Positions 1 through 9,102 are shown, counted from the first letter of the stretch. The stretch: DNA of 64,000 bases from Psychrobacter glaciei (GCF_014652895.1 NZ_BMZR01000001.1:310001-374000); one strand, 5' to 3'. Made by a program: numbers and translations. The notes: generated from the sequence alone by a model not told the origin.

Positions 1-687
1 GGTTTGCGTGGCAGGTGATAAATTATTTTGGATATTATCTGGTTCAGACTCTAAAGTACTATCACTCGTATTTAGGGTTGATAAATCGGTATCAGGGGTC
101 AGCTCATAAAATTCTGCCAAACGCAGCAAGCTGTTTTGAATGCTCTCATCGCTGGCATCGATTGAATCGCTGTCATCAATCGGTTTCAGCGTATTGCTAG
201 CGTTGTCAGCCACTCGCAGATCGTTATTTTTTGGATTGGTGTTGTCACCGATGGTCGTTAGGGGTTTTCTCTGTGCCTGTACGTCAGAGATAGTATCACT
301 ATTGTCGTTGATTTCAGTGATGTCTAAATCGCTATTATCAAGTGTGCTATTAGCCATTAAAGCAGCGTTGCTAGCTTCGGGAGCAACATTTACAGTTTCT
401 TCGTTTACTGTTTCATAAGCGCTATTCTGTGCATTGACGCGCGGGTAACTAATATCTTGATTGATGGTGTTAATATTGTCTTTGGTATTGGTATTGGAGC
501 TGGCATCGGTATTGACATCGCCGGCTGGGTCAGAGACATAACTGCTGACAGTATCGGTGGCTAATGGCGCAGTTGTCTGTGTGTCAGCCTTGGTGAGCGC
601 TGCACTGACGGTCAAGCTCGATAAGCCTAAGGCACCGAATAAAACCAAACGGATGCTTTGGTAAAGCGGAGAATATAACAAGGGCAC
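1..687 (-). CDS. lptD: LPS-assembly protein LptD, N-terminal part (runs off the window)
   Basis: LptD is the outer-membrane barrel that inserts lipopolysaccharide with the lipoprotein LptE. Only about 229 N-terminal residues are present: a signal-peptide-like stretch (SIRLVLFGALGLSSLTVSAA) followed by Asn/Asp/Ser/Thr-rich, probably disordered sequence. No OstA or barrel domain lies in the window, so the name rests mainly on synteny: in Pseudomonas and relatives lptD is divergent from amgK-murU, as here. There is no ATG. An in-frame TAA lies upstream, leaving GTG at 687 or TTG at 681; the TTG has AGGTG five bases before it and is a good alternative. The open frame reaches base 1 without a stop. 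Confidence 0.65.
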   Translation of the reverse strand, partial: MPLLYSPLYQSIRLVLFGALGLSSLTVSAALTKADTQTTAPLATDTVSSYVSDPAGDVNTDASSNTNTKDNINTINQDISYPRVNAQNSAYETVNEETVNVAPEASNAALMANSTLDNSDLDITEINDNSDTISDVQAQRKPLTTIGDNTNPKNNDLRVADNASNTLKPIDDSDSIDASDESIQNSLLRLAEFYELTPDTDLSTLNTSDSTLESEPDNIQNNLSPATQT

Positions 688-1082
688 ACCTATGATTGCA
701 GAGCCTATTGGATTACGATATTTAGTTTAATAGCCATGTTTTAGCTATATTTAGCGGTTCATAAATGACTAAAAACTTAGTGGTTCATAAATGATTAAAA
801 AATCAGGAATTAATCATATACTCTCAAAAATTTGGCTGTTTTACATATAATGACGACTAATCATAGTCAAAAAAAACCAAATCAGCTACACTATTTACCA
901 AAATTTATGACATTGCCAAGCTGTTTTCTTGAAAATTGCTGGGCAACATTGATAAAACTATGTGTCAATACCTACATTACAACAGATACTGTCAATCAAG
1001 CTGTCACTATTTTAGCAAGGTTTTGCCTGACTTATCACTACTTTAATGATTTACGACTTATATTTAACCTGCGATGTACTCT
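688..1082. promoter_or_regulatory. Divergent intergenic region lptD / amgK
   Basis: This 395-bp AT-rich stretch must hold the promoters of both divergent genes. I could not pick a convincing -35/-10 pair. The only clear structure is a tandem 26-bp duplication at 751-802. An 84-codon open frame inside (832-1086) has no ribosome-binding site and runs into amgK in another frame; I do not consider it a gene. Confidence 0.5.
751..802. repeat. Tandem 26-bp duplication
   Basis: Two adjacent 26-bp copies (751-776 and 777-802) share the core GGTTCATAAATGA followed by an A-run and differ at about three positions. It lies in the lptD/amgK divergent region, so it could duplicate a regulator site, but no known operator is recognised. 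Confidence 0.7.
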
Positions 1083-2180
1083 ATGACTGATACCATGCCT
1101 TTGAACGCCACCCTGAGCGACAAGAATAACCGCCAACAGCAGCTAGAGAATTGGTTGCAGCAAGTGTTTGCCGACCAAGCATTTGTGCTCGATAGTTTGC
1201 CTGGTGATGCGAGCGCCCGCCAATATCACCGTATCCAATTGGCTGATAAGGATGACGCCACCGCGCGCTATATTGTCATGGATTCTGCTGACGAGCAAGA
1301 CGCCTTGCAGCAGTTTATCAATGTTGCAAAGCTGATGGCGCCCGCCATCAATGTGCCGACGCTGGTTGCGCAAGATGTAGCAAAGGGCTTTTTGGTATTG
1401 CAAGATTTTGGCACGATAGAATTTGCGCATTTGCTCGTCGATGCGACACCTGAGCAGATTAATGATCATTATCAATTGGCCATGCAGACCTTGGTGGCGC
1501 TACAGACCGTGCCGGTAGAGACTGCAAAAATTCAGTACCAATTGCCTGATTACGACAGCACGTTATTGAACCGCGAAATGGATTTATTCAGTGATTGGTT
1601 TATCCCCTATATCGGGGTCGAACTCGATAATGAGCTATGGAACACTCTAAAAACGGCATTGATACAAGAGGTTCTACAGCAGCCAGCAGTGATCGTGCAT
1701 CGTGATTATCACAGTCGCAACCTGATGCAAGATCAAGCGGACCGCTCGCGCTTAGGCGTGATTGACTTCCAAGATGCGGTGATTGGTTCTTATACCTATG
1801 ATTTGGTGTCATTGGTGCGTGACGCTTATGTTGAATGGCCAGAGCATCAAATATCTGGTTGGATTCGTGACTTTTGGCAGTTGCAACAACAGGCGGCGCT
1901 CACCACCGCCGATAGTGCTGAACAGCTTGAGAATGATATGAATGTGATGGGCGTACAGCGGCATCTTAAGGTACTAGGAATCTTTATCCGTTTGTCTGAG
2001 CGTGATGGTAAAGACCGTTATTTGGCTGATATCCCCAAAGTCATGCGCGATCTACTGCTTGAGTTAAATTGGCTTGCTGAGCATGGCAATGAGGCGATGA
2101 AGCAAGCGCTACAGCCATTTAATCAATGGCTTGCAGATCAGGTATCACCTGCTTATCAAGAGAAATTTTCCTCGTTATAG
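1083..2180 (+). CDS. amgK: N-acetylmuramate/N-acetylglucosamine kinase AmgK (phosphotransferase family)
   Basis: AmgK phosphorylates the anomeric hydroxyl of MurNAc or GlcNAc in the recycling route that bypasses de novo UDP-MurNAc synthesis and underlies intrinsic fosfomycin tolerance in pseudomonads. The protein (365 aa) has the aminoglycoside-phosphotransferase fold signatures: catalytic VIVHRDYHSRNLM and the metal-binding VIDFQDAVIGSYTYDLVSL. It lies 56 bp upstream of murU, the enzyme using its product, and is divergent from lptD, the arrangement known from Pseudomonas. An in-frame ATG at 1074 is an alternative start; neither ATG has a clear Shine-Dalgarno. The family call is firm; the AmgK assignment comes from the murU linkage. 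Confidence 0.85.
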   Translation: MTDTMPLNATLSDKNNRQQQLENWLQQVFADQAFVLDSLPGDASARQYHRIQLADKDDATARYIVMDSADEQDALQQFINVAKLMAPAINVPTLVAQDVAKGFLVLQDFGTIEFAHLLVDATPEQINDHYQLAMQTLVALQTVPVETAKIQYQLPDYDSTLLNREMDLFSDWFIPYIGVELDNELWNTLKTALIQEVLQQPAVIVHRDYHSRNLMQDQADRSRLGVIDFQDAVIGSYTYDLVSLVRDAYVEWPEHQISGWIRDFWQLQQQAALTTADSAEQLENDMNVMGVQRHLKVLGIFIRLSERDGKDRYLADIPKVMRDLLLELNWLAEHGNEAMKQALQPFNQWLADQVSPAYQEKFSSL

Positions 2181-2208
2181 AGATGGATAATAAGTTGCAT
2201 CTATCTCT
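2179..2208 (+). repeat. Hairpin at the amgK stop codon
   Basis: AGAGATGGAT (2179-2188) pairs with ATCTATCTCT (2199-2208): ten base pairs including one G-U, with a 10-nt loop. It starts inside the amgK stop codon and has no T-run. It may adjust expression between amgK and murU or protect a 3' end. Confidence 0.5.
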
Positions 2209-2236
2209 CTCATTATAAATTGAATAAGGAGCGTGC

Positions 2237-2965
2237 ATGTCTACGATTACGCAAGCAATGATTTTGGCTGCTGGCAAGGGAACGCGCTTGCATCCGTTAA
2301 CACTTCAAACCCCTAAGCCCTTAGTAGAAGTAGGTGGACAGCCGCTGATTGTTTGGCATATTAAGGCGCTACAAGCAGCAGGCATTACCGATATTACGAT
2401 TAATGCCTCGTGGCTTGCTGACAAGCTCATGGATACCTTGGGTGATGGTAGCGAGTACGGGGTCAAATTGCATTGGTCAGTAGAAGATGATGAGCCTTTA
2501 GAGACCGCAGGTGGTATTTTTCAAGCATTACAAACCGGTAAACTGCGAGATGAGCCATTTATTTTAGTCAACTCCGATGTCTGGACAACGTATGATTTTG
2601 CTCAGTTGCGGGACTATACCCTGAGCGCTGATCAACGGGCGCATCTATTATTGATTGACAATCCAGAGCATAACAACGGTGGTGATTTTGCGATCAATAA
2701 TGGTCTGGCTAGTGAGCAGCCGATTGGCGAGGCAGACAAATATACCTTTGCTGGTATTAGTGTGGTGTCACCACGATTGGTCGATGGCGTAGTAACAGGG
2801 CAACCGGCAGCGCTAGCACCTCTGCTCAGGAAAGCCATGCCCAAATTCCAAATTACGGCGGAAGTCATCACTGATAATTGGATAGATGTTGGGACGCCTG
2901 AGCGTTTGGCGCAGGTAAATGAGTTTATTGACAGAAATGGCGTGGCTAACCATCGCGGTGCATAA
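2237..2965 (+). CDS. murU: N-acetylmuramate-1-phosphate uridylyltransferase MurU
   Basis: MurU joins UTP and MurNAc-1-phosphate to give UDP-MurNAc, the last step of the AmgK-MurU recycling route. The 242-aa protein opens with the nucleotidyltransferase signature MILAAGKGTRLHPLTLQTPK, followed by PLVEVGGQPLI. Further motifs are DDEPLETAGGI, the metal-binding LVNSDVW and, near the end, DNWIDVGTPERL. The length fits MurU (about 220-245 aa) rather than longer GlmU- or RmlA-type enzymes. AAGGAG eight bases before the ATG supports the start. It is probably co-transcribed with amgK and ends at a strong terminator. Confidence 0.88.
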   Translation: MSTITQAMILAAGKGTRLHPLTLQTPKPLVEVGGQPLIVWHIKALQAAGITDITINASWLADKLMDTLGDGSEYGVKLHWSVEDDEPLETAGGIFQALQTGKLRDEPFILVNSDVWTTYDFAQLRDYTLSADQRAHLLLIDNPEHNNGGDFAINNGLASEQPIGEADKYTFAGISVVSPRLVDGVVTGQPAALAPLLRKAMPKFQITAEVITDNWIDVGTPERLAQVNEFIDRNGVANHRGA

Positions 2966-3013
2966 TTTTCAGTAATAGTACTTTAAGAGACCATACTTTA
3001 ACGAAGATCATAA

Positions 3014-3058
3014 AAAACGCCGCACTGGTTATAAATCAATGCGGCGTTTTTGTTTTTT
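3014..3058. terminator. Bidirectional terminator between murU and the cyd operon
   Basis: AAAACGCCGCA (3014-3024) pairs with TGCGGCGTTTT (3040-3050) across a 15-nt loop. T-runs follow on both strands, so it can end murU on plus and the cyd operon on minus. Confidence 0.85.
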
Positions 3059-3078
3059 TTAGCGAAATAAGGAAGGGT

Positions 3079-3195
3079 TTACACACCCATCGCCAATTTT
3101 ATCAATTGGGCAATGGTAAAAATAACGGCAAACCCTGCTATATATAAACCAATGAACCATGCCCATTGCGACTGTTTTTTACTGAGTTTTTTCAT
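3079..3195 (-). CDS. Small DUF2474-type membrane protein of the bd oxidase operon
   Basis: This small gene encodes 38 residues starting MKKLSKKQSQWAWFIGLYIA: a basic N-terminus, then one hydrophobic helix. It is the last gene of the operon, downstream of cydB. Small one-helix proteins of the DUF2474 type follow cydB in cyanide-insensitive-oxidase operons, by analogy with CydX, which stabilises E. coli bd oxidase. The start at 3195 is chosen because GGAG lies six bases upstream; an in-frame ATG at 3201 is too close to that site. A direct role in the oxidase is inferred. Confidence 0.75.
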   Translation of the reverse strand: MKKLSKKQSQWAWFIGLYIAGFAVIFTIAQLIKLAMGV

Positions 3196-3282
3196 ACTCA
3201 TCTCCATTGACGTATTAAGACGCTTGTTGGCTTAAGCACTCGCTGTGGTAAATACGAACCGTAGCGAGTGCTATTTTTACGC

Positions 3283-4299
3283 TTAATACATATGCTCGTG
3301 ACCTGTTTTACCTTTAAAAGTGTAATAGGCAAACGCGGTATAACTCAAGATAATCGGCAACATGATACCGGCCCCGATCAGCATAAAGGACAGTGAGGTA
3401 TCGGCAGCGGCCGCCTCATAGATAGTCATTTGATACGGTACGATATAAGGGAATATCGCTGTACATACCCCAATATAACCCATCAAAAACAGTGCGACGG
3501 TCAATAAGAACGGACGATACTCACGTTCAGTCCGTAAATCTTTACGCATGAAAAAGAACAGCAGCAGCACGATAATTGGCATTGGCGCTAGATATAATGC
3601 ACCCGGTAAGCTGAACCAGCCTTCAAGGGCCTCGATATCTGAAAAATACATAAACACGGTAACGACAATCATCGCCAATACCAATGCTGATAATATCCAA
3701 CCAGACACTTTACGTGCCCATACTTGCAGCTTATGTTCGGTTTTAATGATTAACCATGTAGAGCCAAGCAAAGCATAACCAACTATCATGGCAAAGCCGC
3801 AGACGATAGAGAAGGGGGTGAACCAGTCAAATGGGCCACCAGTATACAGACGATTGCTCGCCTCTAAGCCTTGTACCAAGGCACCGAGCATAATACCCTG
3901 CGAAAAAGTTGCCACTACTGAGCCGACGAAAAAGAACGTATCCCATACATGACGACGTGAAGAGGCTTTGAAACGAAATTCAAATGCCACCCCGCGCATA
4001 ATAAGTCCGAATAGCATCGCAGTTACAGGCAAGTAGAGACCCGTCATAATGATGCCGTAGGCGACTGGGAAGGCGGCGAATAAACCACCACCGCCCAATA
4101 CCAACCATGTCTCATTACCATCCCAAAAAGGAGCAATAGAGTTCATTATACGGCTGCGGTTTTTATCTGATCCGGCAAAGGGAAACAAGATACCACAGCC
4201 CAAATCAAAACCATCCAACAGCACATAAATGAAGACGGATAGGGCGATCAATCCGCCCCAGATTAAAGGTAAATCTAATACATCACCGTAATTAAACAT
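3283..4299 (-). CDS. cydB: Cytochrome bd-type quinol oxidase subunit II
   Basis: Subunit II of the bd oxidase, the heme-free structural partner of CydA in the inner membrane. At 338 aa it has about eight hydrophobic helices and the family features LIALSVFIYVLLDGFDLGCG near the N-terminus and FWDGNETWLVLGGGGLFAAF around residues 58-77. The start codon overlaps the cydA stop (TAATG), with GGAGG nine bases upstream inside cydA, so the subunits are translationally coupled. Because the CydA partner has a short Q-loop, this is probably a CioB-type subunit. Confidence 0.93.
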   Translation of the reverse strand: MFNYGDVLDLPLIWGGLIALSVFIYVLLDGFDLGCGILFPFAGSDKNRSRIMNSIAPFWDGNETWLVLGGGGLFAAFPVAYGIIMTGLYLPVTAMLFGLIMRGVAFEFRFKASSRRHVWDTFFFVGSVVATFSQGIMLGALVQGLEASNRLYTGGPFDWFTPFSIVCGFAMIVGYALLGSTWLIIKTEHKLQVWARKVSGWILSALVLAMIVVTVFMYFSDIEALEGWFSLPGALYLAPMPIIVLLLFFFMRKDLRTEREYRPFLLTVALFLMGYIGVCTAIFPYIVPYQMTIYEAAAADTSLSFMLIGAGIMLPIILSYTAFAYYTFKGKTGHEHMY

Positions 4300-5807
4300 T
4301 AGCGTAACCCTCCATCATCGACATCATTTGCAGGTGCGTCGATATCTTCAGAGTCATCATGCTCTGTTTTTTCGCTCGCCTTCTTATCGCCACTAAGCGT
4401 GCGGCCTTGACCTTCGGTGATAGAGTGCTCATAGAAATTATCATCTGCTGGATCTTCATAAGGCTTAGGCCCCTGCGCAATCAAGCGTAGGATATAAAAA
4501 CTGCCTGCACCGAACACGAAGATATACAGTATGATAAAGCCAATCAGCGTGGTTGCTACTTGCTGTGCGGCAAGCGGTGACATGCTCTCAGCTGTACGTA
4601 TGACGCCGTATACTGTCCATGGCTGACGCCCTGTTTCGGTCACAAACCAACCGGCGAGTAGAGCGACAAAACCAAGTGGTGTCATCATCATCCAAGCACG
4701 GTGAAACCACACACTTTTAGGGTCAAATTGTTGTTTTTTGAAGAATTTGTACAGACTGAATAAGCCCACTAGCACCATTAACATGCCAATACCAACCATG
4801 ATACGGAACGCCCAAAACACAATAATAACGGGAGGTTGGTCCTCTGGTGCCCAGTTTTTAAGACCTTTTACTTCACCATCTAAGGAGTGGGTCAAAATCA
4901 AGCCAGAGACATAAGGGATTTTGACTTCATATTTATTGGTCTGGTTTTCTTGGTCAGGAATGGCAAATAAGCGCAAAGCAGCACCGCGCTCATCTTCCCA
5001 AATACCTTCCATCGCTGCCACTTTGGCTGGTTGATGCTCCAAGGTATTTAGACCATGCTCATCACCGATCAACACCTGCGCTGGCGCGACAAAAATCGCC
5101 ATAACCATCGCCATACTAAGCATGACGCGGCCATGCTGGCGATGTTCAGTATGCTTTTTAGATTGGAGATAATAAGCGCCGATACCACCAATGACGAAGG
5201 CAGTAGTTAAGAACGCCGCGGTCATCATATGAGCGTAACGGTAAGGAAATGAGGGGTTAAAGATAATCTCAAGCCAATTGGTTGGATAGAGCAAGCCATC
5301 CGCACCCATCATAAAGCCCTGAGGCGTTTGCATAAAGCTGTTGGCTGCCAAAATCCAGAAGCCTGAAATCAGCGTACCAATGGCGACAATGGCAGTTGAG
5401 GCAAAGTGCATGCGTTTGCTGACACGTCCCCAACCAAATAGCATAATACCTAAGAAGGATGCTTCTAAGAAAAAGGCCGTCAATACTTCATAGGCGAGCA
5501 GTGGTCCTAAGACATTACCGGCTTTATCGGAGAATACGGCCCAGTTGGTCCCGAACTGGTAGGACATAACGACACCTGAAACCACACCCAAGCCGAAAAC
5601 AACGGCGAATATCTTGACCCAATGCTTATAGACTTCTGCATAAATGGGCTTGCCCGTTCTGAGCCATCGAAACTCAAGGACTGTCAAAAAGCTGGCAAGT
5701 CCGATAGAAAAGGCAGGAAAGACGATATGAAAGGATATGACAAAAGCGAACTGAATGCGCGCGAGCGTCAGCGCATCAAGCTGGTCAATCATAAACGTAG
5801 CGAACAT
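4299..5807 (-). CDS. cydA: Cytochrome bd-type quinol oxidase subunit I, CIO-like (short Q-loop)
   Basis: Subunit I binds hemes b558, b595 and d, oxidises quinol and reduces oxygen to water. Visible family motifs are RIQFAFVISFHIVFPAFSIG (conserved heme-ligand His), GVVSGVVMSYQFGTNW, FFLEASFLGIMLFGW and the Q-loop GIPDQE-like sequence AIPDQENQTNKYEVKIPY. The stretch after this is much shorter than in E. coli CydA, which marks the cyanide-insensitive (CioA) subtype. Length is 502 aa, with a charged tail of about 60 residues. AAGGG nine bases before the ATG supports the start. It heads a cydA-cydB-DUF2474 operon; the symbol cioA would be equally apt. Confidence 0.92.
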   Translation of the reverse strand: MFATFMIDQLDALTLARIQFAFVISFHIVFPAFSIGLASFLTVLEFRWLRTGKPIYAEVYKHWVKIFAVVFGLGVVSGVVMSYQFGTNWAVFSDKAGNVLGPLLAYEVLTAFFLEASFLGIMLFGWGRVSKRMHFASTAIVAIGTLISGFWILAANSFMQTPQGFMMGADGLLYPTNWLEIIFNPSFPYRYAHMMTAAFLTTAFVIGGIGAYYLQSKKHTEHRQHGRVMLSMAMVMAIFVAPAQVLIGDEHGLNTLEHQPAKVAAMEGIWEDERGAALRLFAIPDQENQTNKYEVKIPYVSGLILTHSLDGEVKGLKNWAPEDQPPVIIVFWAFRIMVGIGMLMVLVGLFSLYKFFKKQQFDPKSVWFHRAWMMMTPLGFVALLAGWFVTETGRQPWTVYGVIRTAESMSPLAAQQVATTLIGFIILYIFVFGAGSFYILRLIAQGPKPYEDPADDNFYEHSITEGQGRTLSGDKKASEKTEHDDSEDIDAPANDVDDGGLR

Positions 5808-6140
5808 AAACGGTTACCCTTATCTGTTAGCTGAATAGCGCTGGCTTCCATGACACGCTCAAGTAACTGTCCGTAAAGCAGGATGACAAGTGTTACGGGC
5901 AATGGCTTAGTATTAGTTAGCAACCAATATCAATGTATCAAATGCGGCTAAGCTAAGACTGTTTAGCTGAATGAAGTAATTTATATCCCTATAAATTAAT
6001 GTATGACTGTCAGTTAAGATGAATATAGTATGCGCCACCATAAGTATACACGCAAGCTACTCATGGGGCTGGTCGCATACCTAACAGTCACCAAAACTTC
6101 CTTGAAGAAATGCCCTTTCGGCTGATCAATTAGGCTGACA
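5808..6140. promoter_or_regulatory. Region between cydA start and the lipase-like gene
   Basis: This 333-bp stretch must contain the cydA promoter (minus strand) and the 3' end of the upstream lipase-like gene. No clear -35/-10 or FNR/ArcA box could be assigned. It holds a nested inverted repeat at 6004-6090. Confidence 0.4.
6004..6090. repeat. Nested inverted repeat upstream of cydA
   Basis: The outer arms TGACTGTCAG (6004-6013) and CTAACAGTCA (6081-6090) match at 9 of 10 pairs. The inner arms GTATGCG (6028-6034) and CGCATAC (6074-6080) match perfectly. The right-hand arms are contiguous and the left-hand arms are 14 bases apart. It may terminate the lipase-like gene or form part of the cydA leader; no T-run is evident. 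Confidence 0.4.
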
Positions 6141-8615
6141 TCATTGCTGTAACTGTTCATGCAAAATCTGTCGCAGCGTTAGTACGGTTTGTGGATTTTC
6201 TTGGATGCTATGACCGCCATTAATGACGGTTTCAGAGGCGGCACCTTCGAGATGGGCACTGGTGTAGGGGACGATACCATCTGACAAGCGTTCGGTCAGT
6301 GCTTGGCTGATATCTTCATCGACAGTCACAGCGGCGACGAGTGGTTCACTGATTGACTCAGATTCAGATGCAGGGCCATTACTTGCATTCTCGCTACTGT
6401 CCTCTTCTGATACTTCTTGGGATAAGTCAATTCTTGCACCACCGGGTTGCATTTGCGCCAAGCCGTTAGTGATATCGGCATCGTTATTAGCGATAATCGA
6501 ATGATAAGTAATGCGGTCATTTATACTGATGTCTTTGGTTAGCTGAATAAAAGACGATTTATCGCTTAGCTGGCTGGCACCATTCTGCAAATACAGAGCA
6601 CCCAAGGGGTTTTGCGCCAAGTCGCCCTGAATGGCGAGGGTGGCCACGTTATCGGTGACAGTCTTGACCAATCCCACAGGTAAGTACACGATGCGCCTTA
6701 GCGCTCGAGTAAACCAGCGATCAGCGTAGTCTGTGCCTTGAAAGGGTGAGGACAAGAAGATGGCAGTATCGACTTGTGGCAGGGTGTGTAGCTCAAAACG
6801 GTTACGCAGATCGTCGTTAGCAAAGGCTTTTTTCAGCATGTCATCGACTCGTCGTTTACTGCTGTTTTCGAGTAAGTCTTTATCCTCTAAAGCGTCTAAG
6901 TTGTTGGCCAAATTGTCATCAGACAGCATCATGCGGGAGATGATACCACCCATGCTATGACTGATAATCACGCTATTTTTGCTGGCACGATTTTGTCCTT
7001 CAGGATCGGTCTGTTGATACGTACTACTGATCAATTCCTGAATTTGATAACGGTTCTCTAAAATAGGTAAATTGGTCGGATAAAAAATCTGCCATACCTG
7101 ATAGTTATCACGCAACTTATCATCATTGAAAATATCGTTGGTCAAATTCACCCACGTGGCGGGACTAGACGCCAAGCCATGCACCATAATGATTACCCGT
7201 TTATCAGGATCGTAAGGCTCTAGCATAAACAGCTTGGGTAAGCTGGCCTGTTTTTGGCGGGTGATTAGGTTTAAGTAACCGACGCCATCGAGCTGGTTTT
7301 CTGCCAGCCATAGTCCATAGCCAGCAGAGAAGTTCGCTGCCAGTGGATAGTCATCGCCCAAGATAGTGGCGCTCTCGCTGCGATAAGGATTGTATAAATG
7401 AATATCGAGCTGATGACTGCTGAGCGTATCAAGGACGCTATCTCCCGCAGGCTTAATTAAGCCCGTCATCAACAAATGCCCTGTAGGATAGATGCGTGAG
7501 CTGGGCGCGCTATCATCTTTTTTTCCGTCAACGGTATCTTTATTGAGCTGCCCCGATAGCGATGAAACCAGCAGCTGTCGGACAGTCGTGGTATAGCGAT
7601 CATCCAATGAAGCGACTAAGCTAATACCCAGTCCTGGACGTTTGCTGATTGAGTTGAGGCCTGAGAGACGCAGCTCATAAGTGGACACCAAGTCGGCGAG
7701 CGCTGAGGTTTGTTTTTGTGCGTTTTTTAGATAGTTACTTTCGTTGGGCATAAATATATTGAGATTATAACGGTCTACTTGCACCTTCATCACTTCGATC
7801 TGGTCAGTAGGTTTGCCATTTAACGATGCTCGGTTTGCGATCGCTTCTTGTTTGCTCGTATCTTGAGACGCCGTGCTCATTGGTAGATAGTCCACTTTGG
7901 TCTTACCCATCAATTTATTTGTGCCATCTACCGATTGATATAGTTGGGTAATGACGTCATTGCTGGCTGCGTTATAAATATCTTGAGTTTGGATGTCAAT
8001 ATCGCTTGGAATACGGTTTTTTGCCTGAGATTGACTTTTTACTTTATCTGCTCCTTCAAAGTCATGTGCCAAACTGTCATAAAACAGATAGGTATAGCTG
8101 GATTTGATGGCATCAAACAGTTGACTTTGGTAGTTGATCAAGCATTCGTCTGTGCTCTGCTGCTGACTATCGGACTCATCATCACTCAGAGGCGCGTTGG
8201 CATAATAAGGATCAAGCGGCGGACGAGTGAGGGCATTTTGACACTCTTTGGAGTCGGCAAGCTGGCGAGCTCTGGCATAATGTAATTCTGAAAACACAGC
8301 CAGCGCTGGACGGTAATTTTCATTTAGCATGCTGTCAGTGAGCTGCATTAGGCACAAATCAAACTGTTGAAAACAGGCCTGTTCGTTGAGGCCTGCTGAT
8401 AGCAAGGCTGACGCTGTGTCAGTACTGAGCTCATTGTCTGTGACGATATTGCCGCGCTGTGCAGAAATGGTCTTCGCTGATGCTTGCTTTTCAACCGATA
8501 CGGTACTACAAGCTTGTAATAGTGCCATTGCCATTATGAGCCCTGATAGAATGACAGGTTTTATTTTTATAGTAGCGTGTGTTGCCGGATTACTGACAGG
8601 GCGAGTGAAGGTCAT
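6141..8615 (-). CDS. Large lipoprotein with alpha/beta-hydrolase (lipase-like) domain
   Basis: A predicted 824-aa envelope lipoprotein. The ATG at 8615 puts a lipobox (ALLQAC, Cys36) after a hydrophobic segment; a longer frame from 8738 would bury it. The C-terminal half has a PGAP1/lipase-like fold: VIIMVHGLASSPATWVNL supplies the oxyanion-hole HG region and VIISHSMGGIISRMM the nucleophile elbow (SHSMGG). A later Asp and the terminal HS of GGHSIQ could complete the triad. The N-terminal half (about 40-450) has no domain I recognise. A Ser/Glu-rich linker lies near residue 735. The gene stands alone. Esterase activity is probable; the substrate is unknown. Confidence 0.75.
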   Translation of the reverse strand: MTFTRPVSNPATHATIKIKPVILSGLIMAMALLQACSTVSVEKQASAKTISAQRGNIVTDNELSTDTASALLSAGLNEQACFQQFDLCLMQLTDSMLNENYRPALAVFSELHYARARQLADSKECQNALTRPPLDPYYANAPLSDDESDSQQQSTDECLINYQSQLFDAIKSSYTYLFYDSLAHDFEGADKVKSQSQAKNRIPSDIDIQTQDIYNAASNDVITQLYQSVDGTNKLMGKTKVDYLPMSTASQDTSKQEAIANRASLNGKPTDQIEVMKVQVDRYNLNIFMPNESNYLKNAQKQTSALADLVSTYELRLSGLNSISKRPGLGISLVASLDDRYTTTVRQLLVSSLSGQLNKDTVDGKKDDSAPSSRIYPTGHLLMTGLIKPAGDSVLDTLSSHQLDIHLYNPYRSESATILGDDYPLAANFSAGYGLWLAENQLDGVGYLNLITRQKQASLPKLFMLEPYDPDKRVIIMVHGLASSPATWVNLTNDIFNDDKLRDNYQVWQIFYPTNLPILENRYQIQELISSTYQQTDPEGQNRASKNSVIISHSMGGIISRMMLSDDNLANNLDALEDKDLLENSSKRRVDDMLKKAFANDDLRNRFELHTLPQVDTAIFLSSPFQGTDYADRWFTRALRRIVYLPVGLVKTVTDNVATLAIQGDLAQNPLGALYLQNGASQLSDKSSFIQLTKDISINDRITYHSIIANNDADITNGLAQMQPGGARIDLSQEVSEEDSSENASNGPASESESISEPLVAAVTVDEDISQALTERLSDGIVPYTSAHLEGAASETVINGGHSIQENPQTVLTLRQILHEQLQQ

Positions 8616-8871
8616 AGGTAATTCCAATAAATAATAGTCATGCCTATAGTCATCATAGGTCGTCAATATAATAAAACGAGTGTAGCGCAACTTTTTGGAT
8701 TTCACTATTTTATTTGAAACTTCAGGTGTAATGGACAAAATTCATAGTAAAATTTTGTTTAATAATATTTAGAATAAAATGAGTGTGACGACAACGTATC
8801 AAACTTTTAGCCTGAATGGCTAAAGAGGTTATTTGAATAAGCAAAAGTAAAAGAAAAAGCAACAATGACTA

Positions 8872-9041
8872 GGGCGTGTCTTCATTTCAAAAATGGTGAT
8901 AAAAATGAGATAAATTGCCGTCAAACAAGAAAAATAGCGCAGATAATATCGGGATATTAACCAGCTATTTGACGATGTTTGGCAAGATTTAGCCATTTTT
9001 AGCCCATTTAGATGACTATCGAGTGAATTGAAGACAGGCCC
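8872..9041. mobile_element. MITE-like element, about 170 bp, TA-flanked
   Basis: The terminal inverted repeats AGGGCGTGTCTTCATTTC (8871-8888) and GAATTGAAGACAGGCCCT (9025-9042) match at 16 of 18 positions. The element is flanked by TA on both sides (within CTAG), as expected for duplication of a TA target. The interior encodes no transposase. The ends GGGCGTGTC are reminiscent of IS5-family (IS427-group) termini, an impression from memory. A second TA-GGG element lies at 39019-39287. Confidence 0.7.
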
Positions 9042-9053
9042 TAGCATTGAGCC

Positions 9054-9102
9054 AAAAAAAACCTTCTTTTTATATTGATATCAAACCAATACAAAAAGAA
9101 GG
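9054..9102 (-). terminator. Terminator of the TPR-like gene
   Basis: Arms at 9062-9077 and 9087-9102 pair at 15 of 16 positions across a 9-nt loop. Read on the minus strand the hairpin is followed by eight T (9054-9061), 56 bases beyond the stop of the upstream gene. Confidence 0.85.

Noticed and set aside
832-1086. 84-codon plus frame before amgK
   Set aside because: Overlaps the amgK start in another frame; no ribosome site.
8829-9047. 72-codon minus frame over the MITE
   Set aside because: It spans both terminal repeats and has no start context; it is a by-product of the element.
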